A stretch of DNA of 63,306 bases from Streptomyces melanogenes (GTDB lineage: Bacteria; Actinomycetota; Actinomycetes; Streptomycetales; Streptomycetaceae), in the NCBI RefSeq assembly GCF_014649795.1, contig NZ_BMTS01000031.1, positions 1 through 63,306 of the forward strand, read 5' to 3'. The notes under the pieces are model-generated. The model was given only the letters and a program-made list of their open reading frames with translations, did not search any database and was not told the DNA's origin. This document shows positions 42,155 to 50,067 of the stretch, piece by piece. The position numbers and the translations under genes are program-made. The first letter of the stretch is position 1; the number at the start of each line of letters is the position of its first letter.

Positions 42155-42499
42155 TCACTCGCCGGGCCCGAGCCTGCTCACCCGGTGGTGGATCTGCGCG
42201 GCCCCTTCCAGGAGGGCCTTGGCCTTGTCCGGATCGGCGGACTCGGCAGCTCGTGTCTCCAGGTCACGCACATGGCCGTCGAGCCCGGGGTCACGGGCGA
42301 GCGCGTACTCCGCCCACCAGCGGGCCAGGAACGCCGGTGCCGCGCCGATGTCGTAGGTGTCAGCGATCTTGTCGCGCCAGTTCGCCTCGAAGTCCGCCAA
42401 GAGCTGCGGCGCATGGGCGGCGATGGCGGCACGCAGAGCCGGAATGCTGCGCTCGGGCATGGGGGGCACGCCGTGAGGATGGCCAGGGGCGGACGCCAC
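42155..42499 (-). CDS. DUF6247-like small protein, 114 aa
   Basis: A small helical soluble protein (IPALRAAIAAHAPQLLADFE, then FLARWWAEYALARDP) resembling DUF6247 proteins of actinobacteria, which often accompany toxin-like partners. Here no toxin gene is adjacent. GTG 42499 is chosen because GAGGAGGAG lies just upstream; the later ATG has no ribosome site. Function unknown. Confidence 0.6.
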   Translation of the reverse strand: MASAPGHPHGVPPMPERSIPALRAAIAAHAPQLLADFEANWRDKIADTYDIGAAPAFLARWWAEYALARDPGLDGHVRDLETRAAESADPDKAKALLEGAAQIHHRVSRLGPGE

Positions 42500-42627
42500 G
42501 TCTCCTCCTCAGGTCGACCCTCGTCACGATAGTCCCCGACATGGCGGGCAAGGGCCCCTCGGGCAGAAACCGGCCGTCTCCCCCCCCCAGCATGTCCCGG
42601 GTCCAGGCGAGCCGTTGTCGGCTCACC

Positions 42628-42999
42628 TCAACCCCAGCTGGCGACCCATGCGTCGATGGTGCCCTGATGCTGCGGGCACAGCGCCGGTGCGGCGCCGATG
42701 AGCGCCCCGGTCTCCTTCAGGTTGAAGCCGAGGCGGAGGTAGGCGACGGCGTCGTCGACGGCCTGGCCTTCGTCGAGCATTCTGCAGACCTGGCGGCCTT
42801 CGGGGGCGATGAGGTCGGGTGGTACGCCGTCGAGGTCGCCGGGATCCCCCTTGGCGGCCTGCATGGCGTAGACGGCTTCTTCCGCCGCGCGCCTCAGGGC
42901 GGCGGGGCTGCTGTCGGACTGGTCGTCGCCGCCACAGGCCGTGAGCAGGAGAACGGCGGCTGCGATGAGGGCGGCGGCTGCGATACGGCTGTACGTCAC
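42628..42999 (-). CDS. Small lipoprotein, DUF732-like, 123 aa
   Basis: GTG 42999, with GGGGGA upstream, gives a lipoprotein signal (AALIAAAVLLLTACGG, lipobox LTAC). The mature part has two conserved cysteines (EGRQVCRMLDEG and AALCPQHQG region) in the spacing of DUF732 domains, probably forming a disulfide. It would be anchored on the outer face of the membrane. Function unknown. The 42500-42627 stretch before it holds nothing recognisable. Confidence 0.75.
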   Translation of the reverse strand: MTYSRIAAAALIAAAVLLLTACGGDDQSDSSPAALRRAAEEAVYAMQAAKGDPGDLDGVPPDLIAPEGRQVCRMLDEGQAVDDAVAYLRLGFNLKETGALIGAAPALCPQHQGTIDAWVASWG

Positions 43000-43263
43000 G
43001 GTGTCCCCCAGACGGTTGAGGGGCCCATCTGACTGCGGCGGGGCGCGGGTTGGGGCCCGCTGTTGCCGAGCCGTGACGCCGAGGACGCCGAATTCACCCG
43101 TGCGTGGCACCGGGCCTCACAGTGCCGCTGAGCGCCACCACCATCGCAACGGGACGTCCCCGAAGCCGAGACGCCCCGATCGCATCAGCTGAGCGGGCGT
43201 GCGCGGGACCGGCTCCGTACCGCGTGAGCCCGGTCCCGCAGCCAGTGGCCAACTCGCTGTCCC

Positions 43264-43695
43264 CTACGGCTCGCCCCTCCGCGAGGCGAGCCTCTTGAGC
43301 CCCCACGCCGTGACCGCGAGGACCGCCCCAGACCCGAGCGAGGCGAGGAAGCCCGGCAGGCCCGCCCGCAGCACCGCGTCCCAGGACAGGTCCGGCGGCT
43401 GCTGCGCGGGGACGACCGCCGGGGCGTCCGGCGGGGTGTCCGGTCGTACGGGCACGGTCGCCGCGGCCTCCGGCGGCGCCGGGCGTACGGACGCGGCCGC
43501 AACCACCCGAGCGGGCCCGGCCGCCTCGGCGGGAGCCGTGACCGCGAGCAGGATCAGGAGCACGGCCCCGGCGCACGCTCCACGGCCGCCGCCGGGTCGA
43601 GCGTCTCGCGGTCGACGAGCACGGACCGCCCCCGCCCCGCCCCCGTCCCGGTAAACCGCCCCGCGTCGGACACCTCGCTCTTTAGGATGACTCAT
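43264..43695 (-). CDS. Hypothetical membrane protein, 143 aa
   Basis: ATG 43695 with AAGGGGG upstream. A basic N-terminus leads to a hydrophobic segment (GACAGAVLLILLAVTAPAEA), a Pro/Val-rich external linker, then a C-terminal membrane helix (FLASLGSGAVLAVTAWGLKR) and a positively charged end. This is the layout of a small exported protein with a C-terminal anchor. No family is recognised. It is divergent from the HTH/coiled-coil gene at 43922, and the 226-bp gap between them probably carries both promoters. Confidence 0.65.
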   Translation of the reverse strand: MSHPKERGVRRGAVYRDGGGAGAVRARRPRDARPGGGRGACAGAVLLILLAVTAPAEAAGPARVVAAASVRPAPPEAAATVPVRPDTPPDAPAVVPAQQPPDLSWDAVLRAGLPGFLASLGSGAVLAVTAWGLKRLASRRGEP

Positions 43696-43921
43696 TGCGC
43701 CCCCTTGTGGCGTGAAGGGCCGGGCCGCCCCTGCTGCCCGCTGACGGCGGCCCGGTTCGCGAAACCGGCGGCGGATCACCGACCGGCCCATCCAGGAGAC
43801 GCCCCCAACCACCCGCACCCGCACCGCTTCGACCGGGCAGCGACCGTCAGTGCGTTCCTGACACGGCGTTGACCTGTGGGACTCTCGTTTTTTCTGACGA
43901 GATCTGACAGGGGGCCCGGCC

Positions 43922-45439
43922 GTGCCCGTACCGCAGTCGGCACATGCGCACGAGGAACCGGTGGGCCCGCAGCAGCGCCTGCGCGAGCTGCTGGAGAGGC
44001 TCACCGTCGCCGCGGGCAGCCCGTCGGGGCGCGACGTCTCGCGCCGTATCAGCACCGGCGTACCACCCGCGTCCCTGTCGCACCAGACGGCCTGCCTGAT
44101 CCTCAAGTGCGAGCGCCCCACCACCGAGAAGAACCTGCTGCGCGTGGTCCGGCAGCTGCTGCGGATGGACCCGTGCCACACCCAACTGCCCGACCAGGAG
44201 CGGCGGGCCCGCGAGAGCGAGGTGTGGGAGGAGGCCCACGTCCTGTGGGCGGCGTGGCGGTCCGACCTCACCCGCCGCGCCGAGGGGCCGCTGCCGGGGG
44301 CGTTCGCCGCGCAGCTGCGCGGCGCGGTCCTCGACGGGTGGGGAGACTTCGGCGCCCTCAGCCGCCGCCTGGAGAAACACCTGCCCGCCGAGCAGGCCAA
44401 GGCCATGTCCCCGAACCTGCTCAGAGCCTGGGCCGAGGGGACGCGCACCCCGCAGCTGCACGAGCTGGAGCTGCTGCTCCGCCTGCTCGCCGAGGACGGC
44501 CGGGCACTGCCCGCGCACGACCACCAGGCCCTGCTGTACGCCTACTTCAACCTCCTGCGCCACCACGACCCCGACCGCTTCCGCCAGCACCTGCTCGCCG
44601 CCGAACGCGACGCCCTGCGCGAGTACGCGGCCCACCTGGAGAACGCGCAGGAGCGGGCCGTACGCCGACAGCACCACGACCGTGCCGAACACCACGCCGC
44701 CCTGGCCCGTATGCGCGGCCGGCTGCGCGAGGCCGAGGAACGCGCGGAGCGCGCCGCCCTCCTCGCGCGCCGACGCGGTGACGACGTCGTACGACTGACG
44801 GGCGAGGCGCTGAGGCTGCGGGCGGACCTGGACGCGGCGCGCGCCGCCACCGGCCTCGCCGAGGGACGGATGGTCGAACTGCGCCGCGAACGCGATGAAC
44901 TCGGACGCCAGTACGTGGAACTCGCCGCGGTCAAGGAGGCCGAGGACACCCTGGCCCGGGCGGCCAAGGAGGCCGCGACCTGGCCGACCGCGGCGGAACA
45001 CCTGCGCCCGGCGACGTACGCGCCCGTCGCCCCCGACTCCCCTTACACGTACGACGCGTACGGCATGTACGTCGATCCCTACGCCGTGTCCGACCCGTTC
45101 CTGCTCCCCGGAGCACCCGGCCACGCCGATCCGCATACCACCACCGACACCCCCACCCTCCAGCTCACTTCGCAGCTCGCCCGGCCGACCACCCGTCCGG
45201 CCCTGTCAGCATCTGACACCTGGACCACGCCGCCCCGCCAGGCCACCACGGCCGGCGCGGGCATCGCTGCCTGGGCGGTGGTCCGTTCCGTTCCACGCCC
45301 GGCCCTGCTCCCGGCACGGCGCGGGGACCACGCACGGGGCCCGGCGGAAGCCTCCGCACCCCGCCCCAAACGCCCGCGCGGCCGCCTGCGCTCGCTGTTC
45401 CAACCCGGCTACGGCCGCCACGCGCGACCACGCGCCTGA
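43922..45439 (+). CDS. HTH/coiled-coil protein, 505 aa
   Basis: The N-terminal ~85 residues resemble an XRE-like HTH (GRDVSRRISTGVPPASLSHQ, then ILKCERPTTEKNLLRVVRQL), and a second, similar unit follows at ~140-180 (FGALSRRLEKHLPAEQAKAM, NLLRAWAEGTRTPQLHELEL). Residues ~215-345 are a long coiled coil (RMRGRLREAEERAERAALLA). The tail is Pro/Thr-rich and finally basic (PRPKRPRGRLRSLFQPGYGR). No enzyme motif is visible. The layout recalls the 30295 protein. It could be a DNA-bound structural protein or a regulator with a partner not encoded here. GTG 43922 is used. Confidence 0.75.
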   Translation: MPVPQSAHAHEEPVGPQQRLRELLERLTVAAGSPSGRDVSRRISTGVPPASLSHQTACLILKCERPTTEKNLLRVVRQLLRMDPCHTQLPDQERRARESEVWEEAHVLWAAWRSDLTRRAEGPLPGAFAAQLRGAVLDGWGDFGALSRRLEKHLPAEQAKAMSPNLLRAWAEGTRTPQLHELELLLRLLAEDGRALPAHDHQALLYAYFNLLRHHDPDRFRQHLLAAERDALREYAAHLENAQERAVRRQHHDRAEHHAALARMRGRLREAEERAERAALLARRRGDDVVRLTGEALRLRADLDAARAATGLAEGRMVELRRERDELGRQYVELAAVKEAEDTLARAAKEAATWPTAAEHLRPATYAPVAPDSPYTYDAYGMYVDPYAVSDPFLLPGAPGHADPHTTTDTPTLQLTSQLARPTTRPALSASDTWTTPPRQATTAGAGIAAWAVVRSVPRPALLPARRGDHARGPAEASAPRPKRPRGRLRSLFQPGYGRHARPRA

Positions 45440-45474
45440 GCCTGTTCCACTCTGACGAACCGACCACCGGCCTC

Positions 45475-46041
45475 CTACGAGTGCTCGATCTTCTGGCCGT
45501 CGGGGACCTGGTAGCAGCCGGAGATGACGTTGATGCCGATGCTGGGGGTGCCGCGCTTGCCGTACTCGACGATCGAGACGCTCATCTTCTTGGCGTCGTT
45601 GTCGGCGACGAGATTGAGGTTCTTGTTGGGGCTGTTGTCGTAGTACTCGTCCTTGAGCACCCAGCCACCCGTGTTGAGCTTCTCCTTGAGGTGCTTCATG
45701 GCGACGGCGGTGTCCGCGCCGGAGTTCGGCTCGAAGTTCCACGGGTGGTAGACCTGGAAGTACTTCTTCGGATCCTTGTCCCCGCATGCCGAGACACCGG
45801 GCCCGGCCTTCGAGGCTTTGGCGGGCACCCCGGCGAAGTCGAAGATCTGGCTGGACACCGCTTTCACGGCGGCGACCGCGTCATCCGTGCTGGCTGTGCC
45901 TGAGAAGGGGGTCTTCGGGGTGTCGTCGTCGCTCATGCCACATCCACTGAGAAGAAGGCCGGTCAGTACGAGGGGGAACAGGGGGATCAGGGCGCTGCCC
46001 GGGCGGCGCCGACGAGCAGCGGGGAGCGGTGCGCGGAGCAT
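45475..46041 (-). CDS. Lipoprotein of the ESX-like cluster, 188 aa
   Basis: From ATG 46041 (AAGGA upstream) a basic stretch (LRAPLPAARRRRPGS) leads to the hydrophobic core LIPLFPLVLTGLLLSGCG with lipobox LLSGC. The mature body has two cysteines (ACGDKD and SGCYQ) and an alpha-beta pattern (AVAMKHLKEKLNTGGWVLKD) resembling Streptomyces lipoproteins linked to secretion of WXG-type proteins. An earlier ATG at 46122 would overlap the upstream hydrolase gene by ATGA and lengthen the N-terminus by 27 residues. Role unknown; probably coupled to the two genes upstream. Confidence 0.82.
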   Translation of the reverse strand: MLRAPLPAARRRRPGSALIPLFPLVLTGLLLSGCGMSDDDTPKTPFSGTASTDDAVAAVKAVSSQIFDFAGVPAKASKAGPGVSACGDKDPKKYFQVYHPWNFEPNSGADTAVAMKHLKEKLNTGGWVLKDEYYDNSPNKNLNLVADNDAKKMSVSIVEYGKRGTPSIGINVISGCYQVPDGQKIEHS

Positions 46042-46118
46042 GCGGGTCCTTGGCGGTGTCGGGAGGGTCGCTGACGGTCGGGTCGGTGCGAGTGCCGGGG
46101 CGGCCTGGGCGGAACGCG

Positions 46119-47942
46119 TCATCGGGGATCGGTGACCTCGCCGTACTCGCCGATCACGACCAGCGCCTGGTTCTTGAGAGCCGTGGTGTCTCTGTTCCAG
46201 TACTCGCTGTGCCCGTGCGCCCCCTTCGTCTCCGTGGGGCCGCTGCCCTCGGCGTGCGTGTTCATCTGGTTCGCGCCGAAGGCCTCGTCGCTGGGGATGA
46301 GGAACACGCCTCCGCCCATCTTCCACTGGCTGCCGCCGTGGCCCCAGCGGCCGATGTCGGGAACCTTGTCGCCGTCCGCTTCCTCGTTCCACACGTGCCC
46401 CTTGGGTACGTCCATTTCACCGGCCGAGCCCACCTTGACGCCCGGACTTCCCGCGAAGATCACGTCATCCGCGTTGAGATCGCCCTTCTGGGCCGCAGCA
46501 CCGATGAGGGTGGTGCCGTAGGAGTGCCCGATGGCGGTTCGGTGGGGCTCGCCGGAGCCGCTGTACGAGGCGTCGAGTCCGTCCATGAACTTCCGGTAGG
46601 CGGGCGCCCCGTCATAGGCGTAATGCTCGAACGGGGAGTCCTTGACGATGTCCTGCGGGGCGTCGTAACCAAGCCAGGCGATGGTCGAGACGGAGGCATC
46701 ACGTCTCGCGTGCTGGGTCTGGCGCCACAGCTCGGTCGTCCGATCGACACTGCCCCCGAACCCCTCCAGGTTCGACGTCGTACCAGGCACATACACAGCC
46801 TGATGCTGAGCCGTGTCCGGGTTCCCGTTGGCCAGGATGGCCCGCCCATGGCCCTCGGGGCTGAACCCGAGCAGATACGCCTCGGGCATCCCCTCCTCAC
46901 CGGTCCGGTCGAACCGGTTCTGGATGGCGCCCATGCCCTTGAGGGACGACTCCAGATGCCGGTACCGGTCCCCGTACTTCTTGTCCCACGCCATCCACTC
47001 GTCGGTGTGCACCTTGACGGGGATCATTCCGCCCCGGATCCACGTCCACTCGTTGGCGGGCGCCTTCGGCATGCCGTTCAGTTCCGTCTGGTACTGGCCC
47101 CGCCGCTCGTCCAGGACCATACGGTTGGCCTCGTCCCGGACCGTGGCCGGAAGGCCGTCGAGGCCGCCGACCGTGTCGGGGTGCAGCGCGGTCCAGTCGG
47201 CCTGCTGGTCGGGGGGCAGGCCCTTCCACCAGTCCGCGTTGGCTTTCGGGCTGCCGTCCTTCGGGGGGTGGGGGAGGGAGTCGAGGTAGTGCTGGCCCGC
47301 TCCGCGTACGCCGTCCGTGTCCTTGCCGACGTCCGCCCAGTCCCCGTCGGAGACGACCAGGTCGTCGTCCGCCTTGAGCTTGCGCAGCTGCGGCGCCCAC
47401 TTCTGGTCCGTGTCCGTGGCCTCCTTGACGGCCTCGGCTATGCGGTTGGCTATGCCCTGGGCGATGGCGTGGTTGGGGTTCGGGTCCTGCTCGACCGCCT
47501 GCTGGTCGATCGACCCGGCCGCCCCGGTGTACTTCGACGCGCCCGCCGAACCGGCCTTCGGCGGTGACCCGCCCGGATTCTCCCCGGCCGCCGGATAACT
47601 CACCGCCCCGTCCGCGCCCACGGTGAACTTGTGCTCGCCCGCCTCCGACAGCGCCCGCTTCAGCTTGTCCTGCGCCGGACGCATGTCCGACGCGAACGCG
47701 CTCAGGGCGGTGGCGACCAGACCGCACTCGACCTGTACGTAGTGGAAGTCCTTGGCCACTTCCCGCAGTTGGCCGACGGCGGCGTCGGCCGTCGCGCCCT
47801 TCAGGACCTTCCGCATCTGCGCGGTGATCCGCTGCTCCAGCGCGTCCTTCGCCCCGCTCGCCATGTCGCTCGACGAGCGGTACCCGCTCGCCGCTTCCTC
47901 GAACTCGTGCAGCTTGAGGGCCTTCAGCGTCTCGACATCCAC
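46119..47942 (-). CDS. Alpha/beta hydrolase, DUF1023-type, with WXG100-like N-terminus, 607 aa
   Basis: The first ~150 residues are helical (LHEFEEAASGYRSSSDMASG, LREVAKDFHYVQVECGLVAT), similar to WXG100/ESX-associated regions. The C-terminal ~260 residues hold a hydrolase domain with VYVPGTTSNLEGFGGSVDRT and the nucleophile elbow TAIGHSYGTTLIGAA (Ser474), typical of DUF1023. The gene lies between a WXG-like small gene and a lipoprotein gene in the same direction. The grouping is common in actinobacteria and is likely tied to an ESX-type export route, possibly as a secreted effector; that is inference. Confidence 0.9.
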   Translation of the reverse strand: MDVETLKALKLHEFEEAASGYRSSSDMASGAKDALEQRITAQMRKVLKGATADAAVGQLREVAKDFHYVQVECGLVATALSAFASDMRPAQDKLKRALSEAGEHKFTVGADGAVSYPAAGENPGGSPPKAGSAGASKYTGAAGSIDQQAVEQDPNPNHAIAQGIANRIAEAVKEATDTDQKWAPQLRKLKADDDLVVSDGDWADVGKDTDGVRGAGQHYLDSLPHPPKDGSPKANADWWKGLPPDQQADWTALHPDTVGGLDGLPATVRDEANRMVLDERRGQYQTELNGMPKAPANEWTWIRGGMIPVKVHTDEWMAWDKKYGDRYRHLESSLKGMGAIQNRFDRTGEEGMPEAYLLGFSPEGHGRAILANGNPDTAQHQAVYVPGTTSNLEGFGGSVDRTTELWRQTQHARRDASVSTIAWLGYDAPQDIVKDSPFEHYAYDGAPAYRKFMDGLDASYSGSGEPHRTAIGHSYGTTLIGAAAQKGDLNADDVIFAGSPGVKVGSAGEMDVPKGHVWNEEADGDKVPDIGRWGHGGSQWKMGGGVFLIPSDEAFGANQMNTHAEGSGPTETKGAHGHSEYWNRDTTALKNQALVVIGEYGEVTDPR

Positions 47943-47950
47943 GGCTCAGC

Positions 47951-48424
47951 TCACTTCCCCTCGCCGCCGACGGCGGGGGTGTCCTGGTACTGCTTCCCGA
48001 GCTCGACGAAGAGTCCCCTGATGTTGTCGTCGGTCAGCAGCAGATCGTTGCCCGCGCGCTCCAGGGCGCCCTGCAACGCGGTGCACCGCCCGGACAGCTT
48101 CTCCAGGTACGTCTTCCAGCTCTGGTAGACCTCGGCCTGAGCGGCGGCACTCTCGACGCCGCCGCCGGTGCCTAATCCTTGCTGCCCGGTTTCCAGCCCG
48201 CTCAACGCCTTCTTCGTATCCCCGCTCAGCCCGCCGACGGCACTACCGGCGGCCGTCCAGGCGGCTTTGCTGGACTGCACATCGCCTTTGCCGTCGCCCT
48301 TGCCGCCGCCGTCCCCGGCACCGGCGAGCCGCATCCCGCCTCCGGGACCGCTCTTGAGCTGAGCCCACTCCTGCGCGAACGAACCCACCCGTTCCCCCTC
48401 AGTCACGTCTGTCCCGCCCGTCAC
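47951..48424 (-). CDS. WXG100/ESX-like small protein, 157 aa
   Basis: An Ala/Gly-rich helical protein (VGSFAQEWAQLKSGPGGGMR, then SSKAAWTAAGSAVGGLSGDT) that reads like ESX-associated substrates, with WxAAGxAVG and a helical hairpin ending ALERAGNDLLLTDDNIRGLF. GTG 48424 and GTG 48406 are both possible starts; the second, after GGCGGGAC, is slightly better placed. It sits 9 bp before the DUF1023-type hydrolase gene, so the two are probably co-expressed and may interact. Confidence 0.72.
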   Translation of the reverse strand: MTGGTDVTEGERVGSFAQEWAQLKSGPGGGMRLAGAGDGGGKGDGKGDVQSSKAAWTAAGSAVGGLSGDTKKALSGLETGQQGLGTGGGVESAAAQAEVYQSWKTYLEKLSGRCTALQGALERAGNDLLLTDDNIRGLFVELGKQYQDTPAVGGEGK

Positions 48425-48470
48425 TCCGGTCCTGCGCCGCCGCCAGGCTACAAGGAGCGGAACGGAGGCT

Positions 48471-48490
48471 TCTGAGTACCCGTACTCAGA
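48471..48490. promoter_or_regulatory. Palindromic operator candidate
   Basis: TCTGAGTAC-cc-GTACTCAGA, a perfect 9-bp inverted repeat, lies between the WXG-like gene (divergent) and the tRNA-like transcription unit. It is near both presumed promoters. Confidence 0.5.
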
Positions 48491-48497
48491 TCGCGCG

Positions 48498-48527
48498 TTT
48501 CACCGGGTCCCGGGGATGCGCTATATT
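48498..48527 (+). promoter_or_regulatory. Sigma-70-like promoter of the tRNA-like gene
   Basis: The -10 candidate TATATT (48522-48527) is unusually AT-rich here. TTTCAC (48498-48503) is 18 bp upstream as a weak -35. A start near 48534 would give a ~35-nt leader before the tRNA-like fold. Confidence 0.5.
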
Positions 48528-48568
48528 GGATCTTGAGCTCGCGCCCGTAACAAGCGGCGGCGGGCCCG

Positions 48569-48638
48569 GCGTTGGTGGTCCAAGGAAAGGCGCCCCACTT
48601 CCTGTGGGGAGATGCAGGTGCAAGGCCTGCCCAGCGCT
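48569..48638 (+). tRNA. Atypical tRNA-like gene, anticodon TCC (Gly type)
   Basis: The 70-nt segment folds as a tRNA. Acceptor: GCGTTGG (48569-48575) with CCAGCGC (48631-48637), 7 pairs including one G-U. D-arm: a short 3-bp stem (GTC/GGC, 48578-48580 with 48589-48591) with loop CAAGGAAA including GG. Anticodon stem: CCCCA/TGGGG, loop CTTCCTG, with T33 and anticodon TCC at 48600-48602. Variable loop: 4 nt. T-arm: GCAGG/CCTGC, loop TGCAAGG. Classical GlyRS identity elements (G1-C72, C2-G71, G3-C70, C35, C36, U73) are all present. Position 55 is G rather than the near-universal T, and the D-stem is reduced, so ribosomal use is doubtful. CCA is not encoded. A promoter-like site precedes and a terminator follows. 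Confidence 0.55.
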
Positions 48639-48648
48639 CGATGAACAA

Positions 48649-48684
48649 GGGCCCCGGCCTCCGTATGGAGGCCGGGGCCCTTTT
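48649..48684 (+). terminator. Intrinsic terminator of the tRNA-like unit
   Basis: A perfect 14-bp stem (48649-48662 / 48667-48680), GTAT loop and TTTT tail, 11 nt after the tRNA-like fold. This indicates a short independent transcript. Confidence 0.92.
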
Positions 48685-48930
48685 CTGTGCCGCCCGTCGG
48701 TTCTTCGACTCTTCGACGGGAACTCGGCGGGCTGTGACCTGCGGCGGAGCGCGCCCGCAAAGAATCATGGTCCGGGCGGCCATGAAACCCCGAGCCCGTG
48801 CGCACTACCTAGCTGCCAGGGCAGCGGCGGCGTCGCTGGAAGGTGTTCGTGCTTCACCCGGTGTTCCGGTCCTTGGCGCTGTCGCTACTAGCGCGGGTTA
48901 CACCTCGCAGACGTTCGAAAGGAACCGCCC

Positions 48931-49503
48931 ATGGCAGCGCAACGCACCGAACCGGGCGATATGCCTGGTTCACGTGTGAGGGTGCCGACAAAGAGCGGCC
49001 CAGCGCCTTACAAGTGGGGAGAGGAGGAGACCGCGGGCGCCTTCGTCGAGCACCTGACCGTTGTTGCGGCACGACGGCTCGAGGACATCGACAAGTGCCG
49101 TGAACTGGGGCAGGAAGCCTACAAACTGCTCGGTGAGGCCCTTCAGCGGGGCGTCGTCATCACGACGTCCGAGCGGGCGTACGCGGTCGGGATCCTGTAC
49201 CACCTGATCAACGCCCACCTGCGGGAGCAGTACCACCTCAGTGACGAGGAGCCCCCGGAACGGGTCGTGTTCGTCGATCTCGGAGCGTCCGTCGAGTTCG
49301 AGGAGACCCTCTCTCTCGTACGGCAGGCACTGACGCCCAGTCAGTACGCCTGCTACGTACTCCACTACATCGACGACCTCGCCGCACCGGACATCGCCGA
49401 AGTGCTCGGCCTCCCTGTCGAGAAGGTCCACGGCTTCCTCCACCGCGCCCGCGCGGCGCTGAGGCAGCCGGCGGTGAAGGAACTACTCGACCCCCAGGTA
49501 TGA
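48931..49503 (+). CDS. Sigma-70-like factor (region 4 HTH), 190 aa
   Basis: The C-terminus has a clear sigma region 4 HTH: SLVRQALTPSQYACYVLHYI, DDLAAPDIAEVLGLPVEKVH and GFLHRARAALRQ. The upstream part (TTSERAYAVGILYHLINAHL) has a region-2-like helical character but is shorter and weaker than in standard ECF factors. It may be an ECF-type sigma factor, or a sigma-like regulator. ATG 48931 follows AAAGGA. A small membrane protein is encoded 121 bp downstream and could be a regulator of its activity; this is inference. Confidence 0.78.
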   Translation: MAAQRTEPGDMPGSRVRVPTKSGPAPYKWGEEETAGAFVEHLTVVAARRLEDIDKCRELGQEAYKLLGEALQRGVVITTSERAYAVGILYHLINAHLREQYHLSDEEPPERVVFVDLGASVEFEETLSLVRQALTPSQYACYVLHYIDDLAAPDIAEVLGLPVEKVHGFLHRARAALRQPAVKELLDPQV

Positions 49504-49623
49504 GAGCCCTAGTCCGGCTTGGGGATCACGGGCCGCGGTGTGCGGGAGCCGCTGCACGCCGTGGATCGTGATCCCTTTGCGGGGCCTAGGGGCCTCAACT
49601 CCGAAGACACCAGGGAGAGATCC

Positions 49624-50067
49624 GTGTCAGATCTGCACACACTGCTCCTGGAGCAGATCCGGGAGAGGGACGCACGCGTCCGTGATGCGCTTGCAGCCTC
49701 GCGAACTGATCCTTCAGGGCCGCCCCCTCCTGAAGAGGACTCCGTCGAGAACATCGGGGGCTCCGACAACGCGAGCGGGCAGGATGAAGAGACCCAGGCG
49801 GGCAGCGACTGGTCCGGCACCGCACCGGTGCCACGTGCACGCAGCGGTTCGGCCATGCGCCGCGAGCTCCTCGCGGTGGTCGCGCTCGCCGGAATGGGCA
49901 TGGGGCCGGCCATGGCGTCGGCACCCGACGGTGTGGTGTTCCAGGTGGCGGCACTCCTGGTGCTCCTGTGCGCCGCGACGGTGGCCGTACTCGTCTGCCA
50001 CCACGGCGCCGACCGGCCTCCTCGGGGGAACGTCCCCGACTGGCTGCCCCGCCAAGTGAACGCCTGA
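49624..50067 (+). CDS. Small membrane protein downstream of sigma-like gene, 147 aa
   Basis: GTG 49624 follows AGGGAGAG. The first ~75 residues are cytoplasmic, acidic and Ser/Glu/Asp-rich (LHTLLLEQIRERDARVRDAL). Two membrane helices follow (LAVVALAGMGMGPAMA and VFQVAALLVLLCAATVAVLV), and a short Cys-His-containing tail (CHHGADRPPRG). Position after a sigma-like gene recalls anti-sigma factors, but no zinc-binding HxxxCxxC motif is present. Function unknown. Confidence 0.68.
   Translation: MSDLHTLLLEQIRERDARVRDALAASRTDPSGPPPPEEDSVENIGGSDNASGQDEETQAGSDWSGTAPVPRARSGSAMRRELLAVVALAGMGMGPAMASAPDGVVFQVAALLVLLCAATVAVLVCHHGADRPPRGNVPDWLPRQVNA

Noticed and set aside
48569..48684. Riboswitch or SRP-RNA interpretation of the tRNA-like sequence
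   Set aside because: No match to the motifs of common actinobacterial riboswitches or the SRP GGAAG/GCAGCA core; the tRNA cloverleaf explains nearly all bases. A covariance search would settle it.
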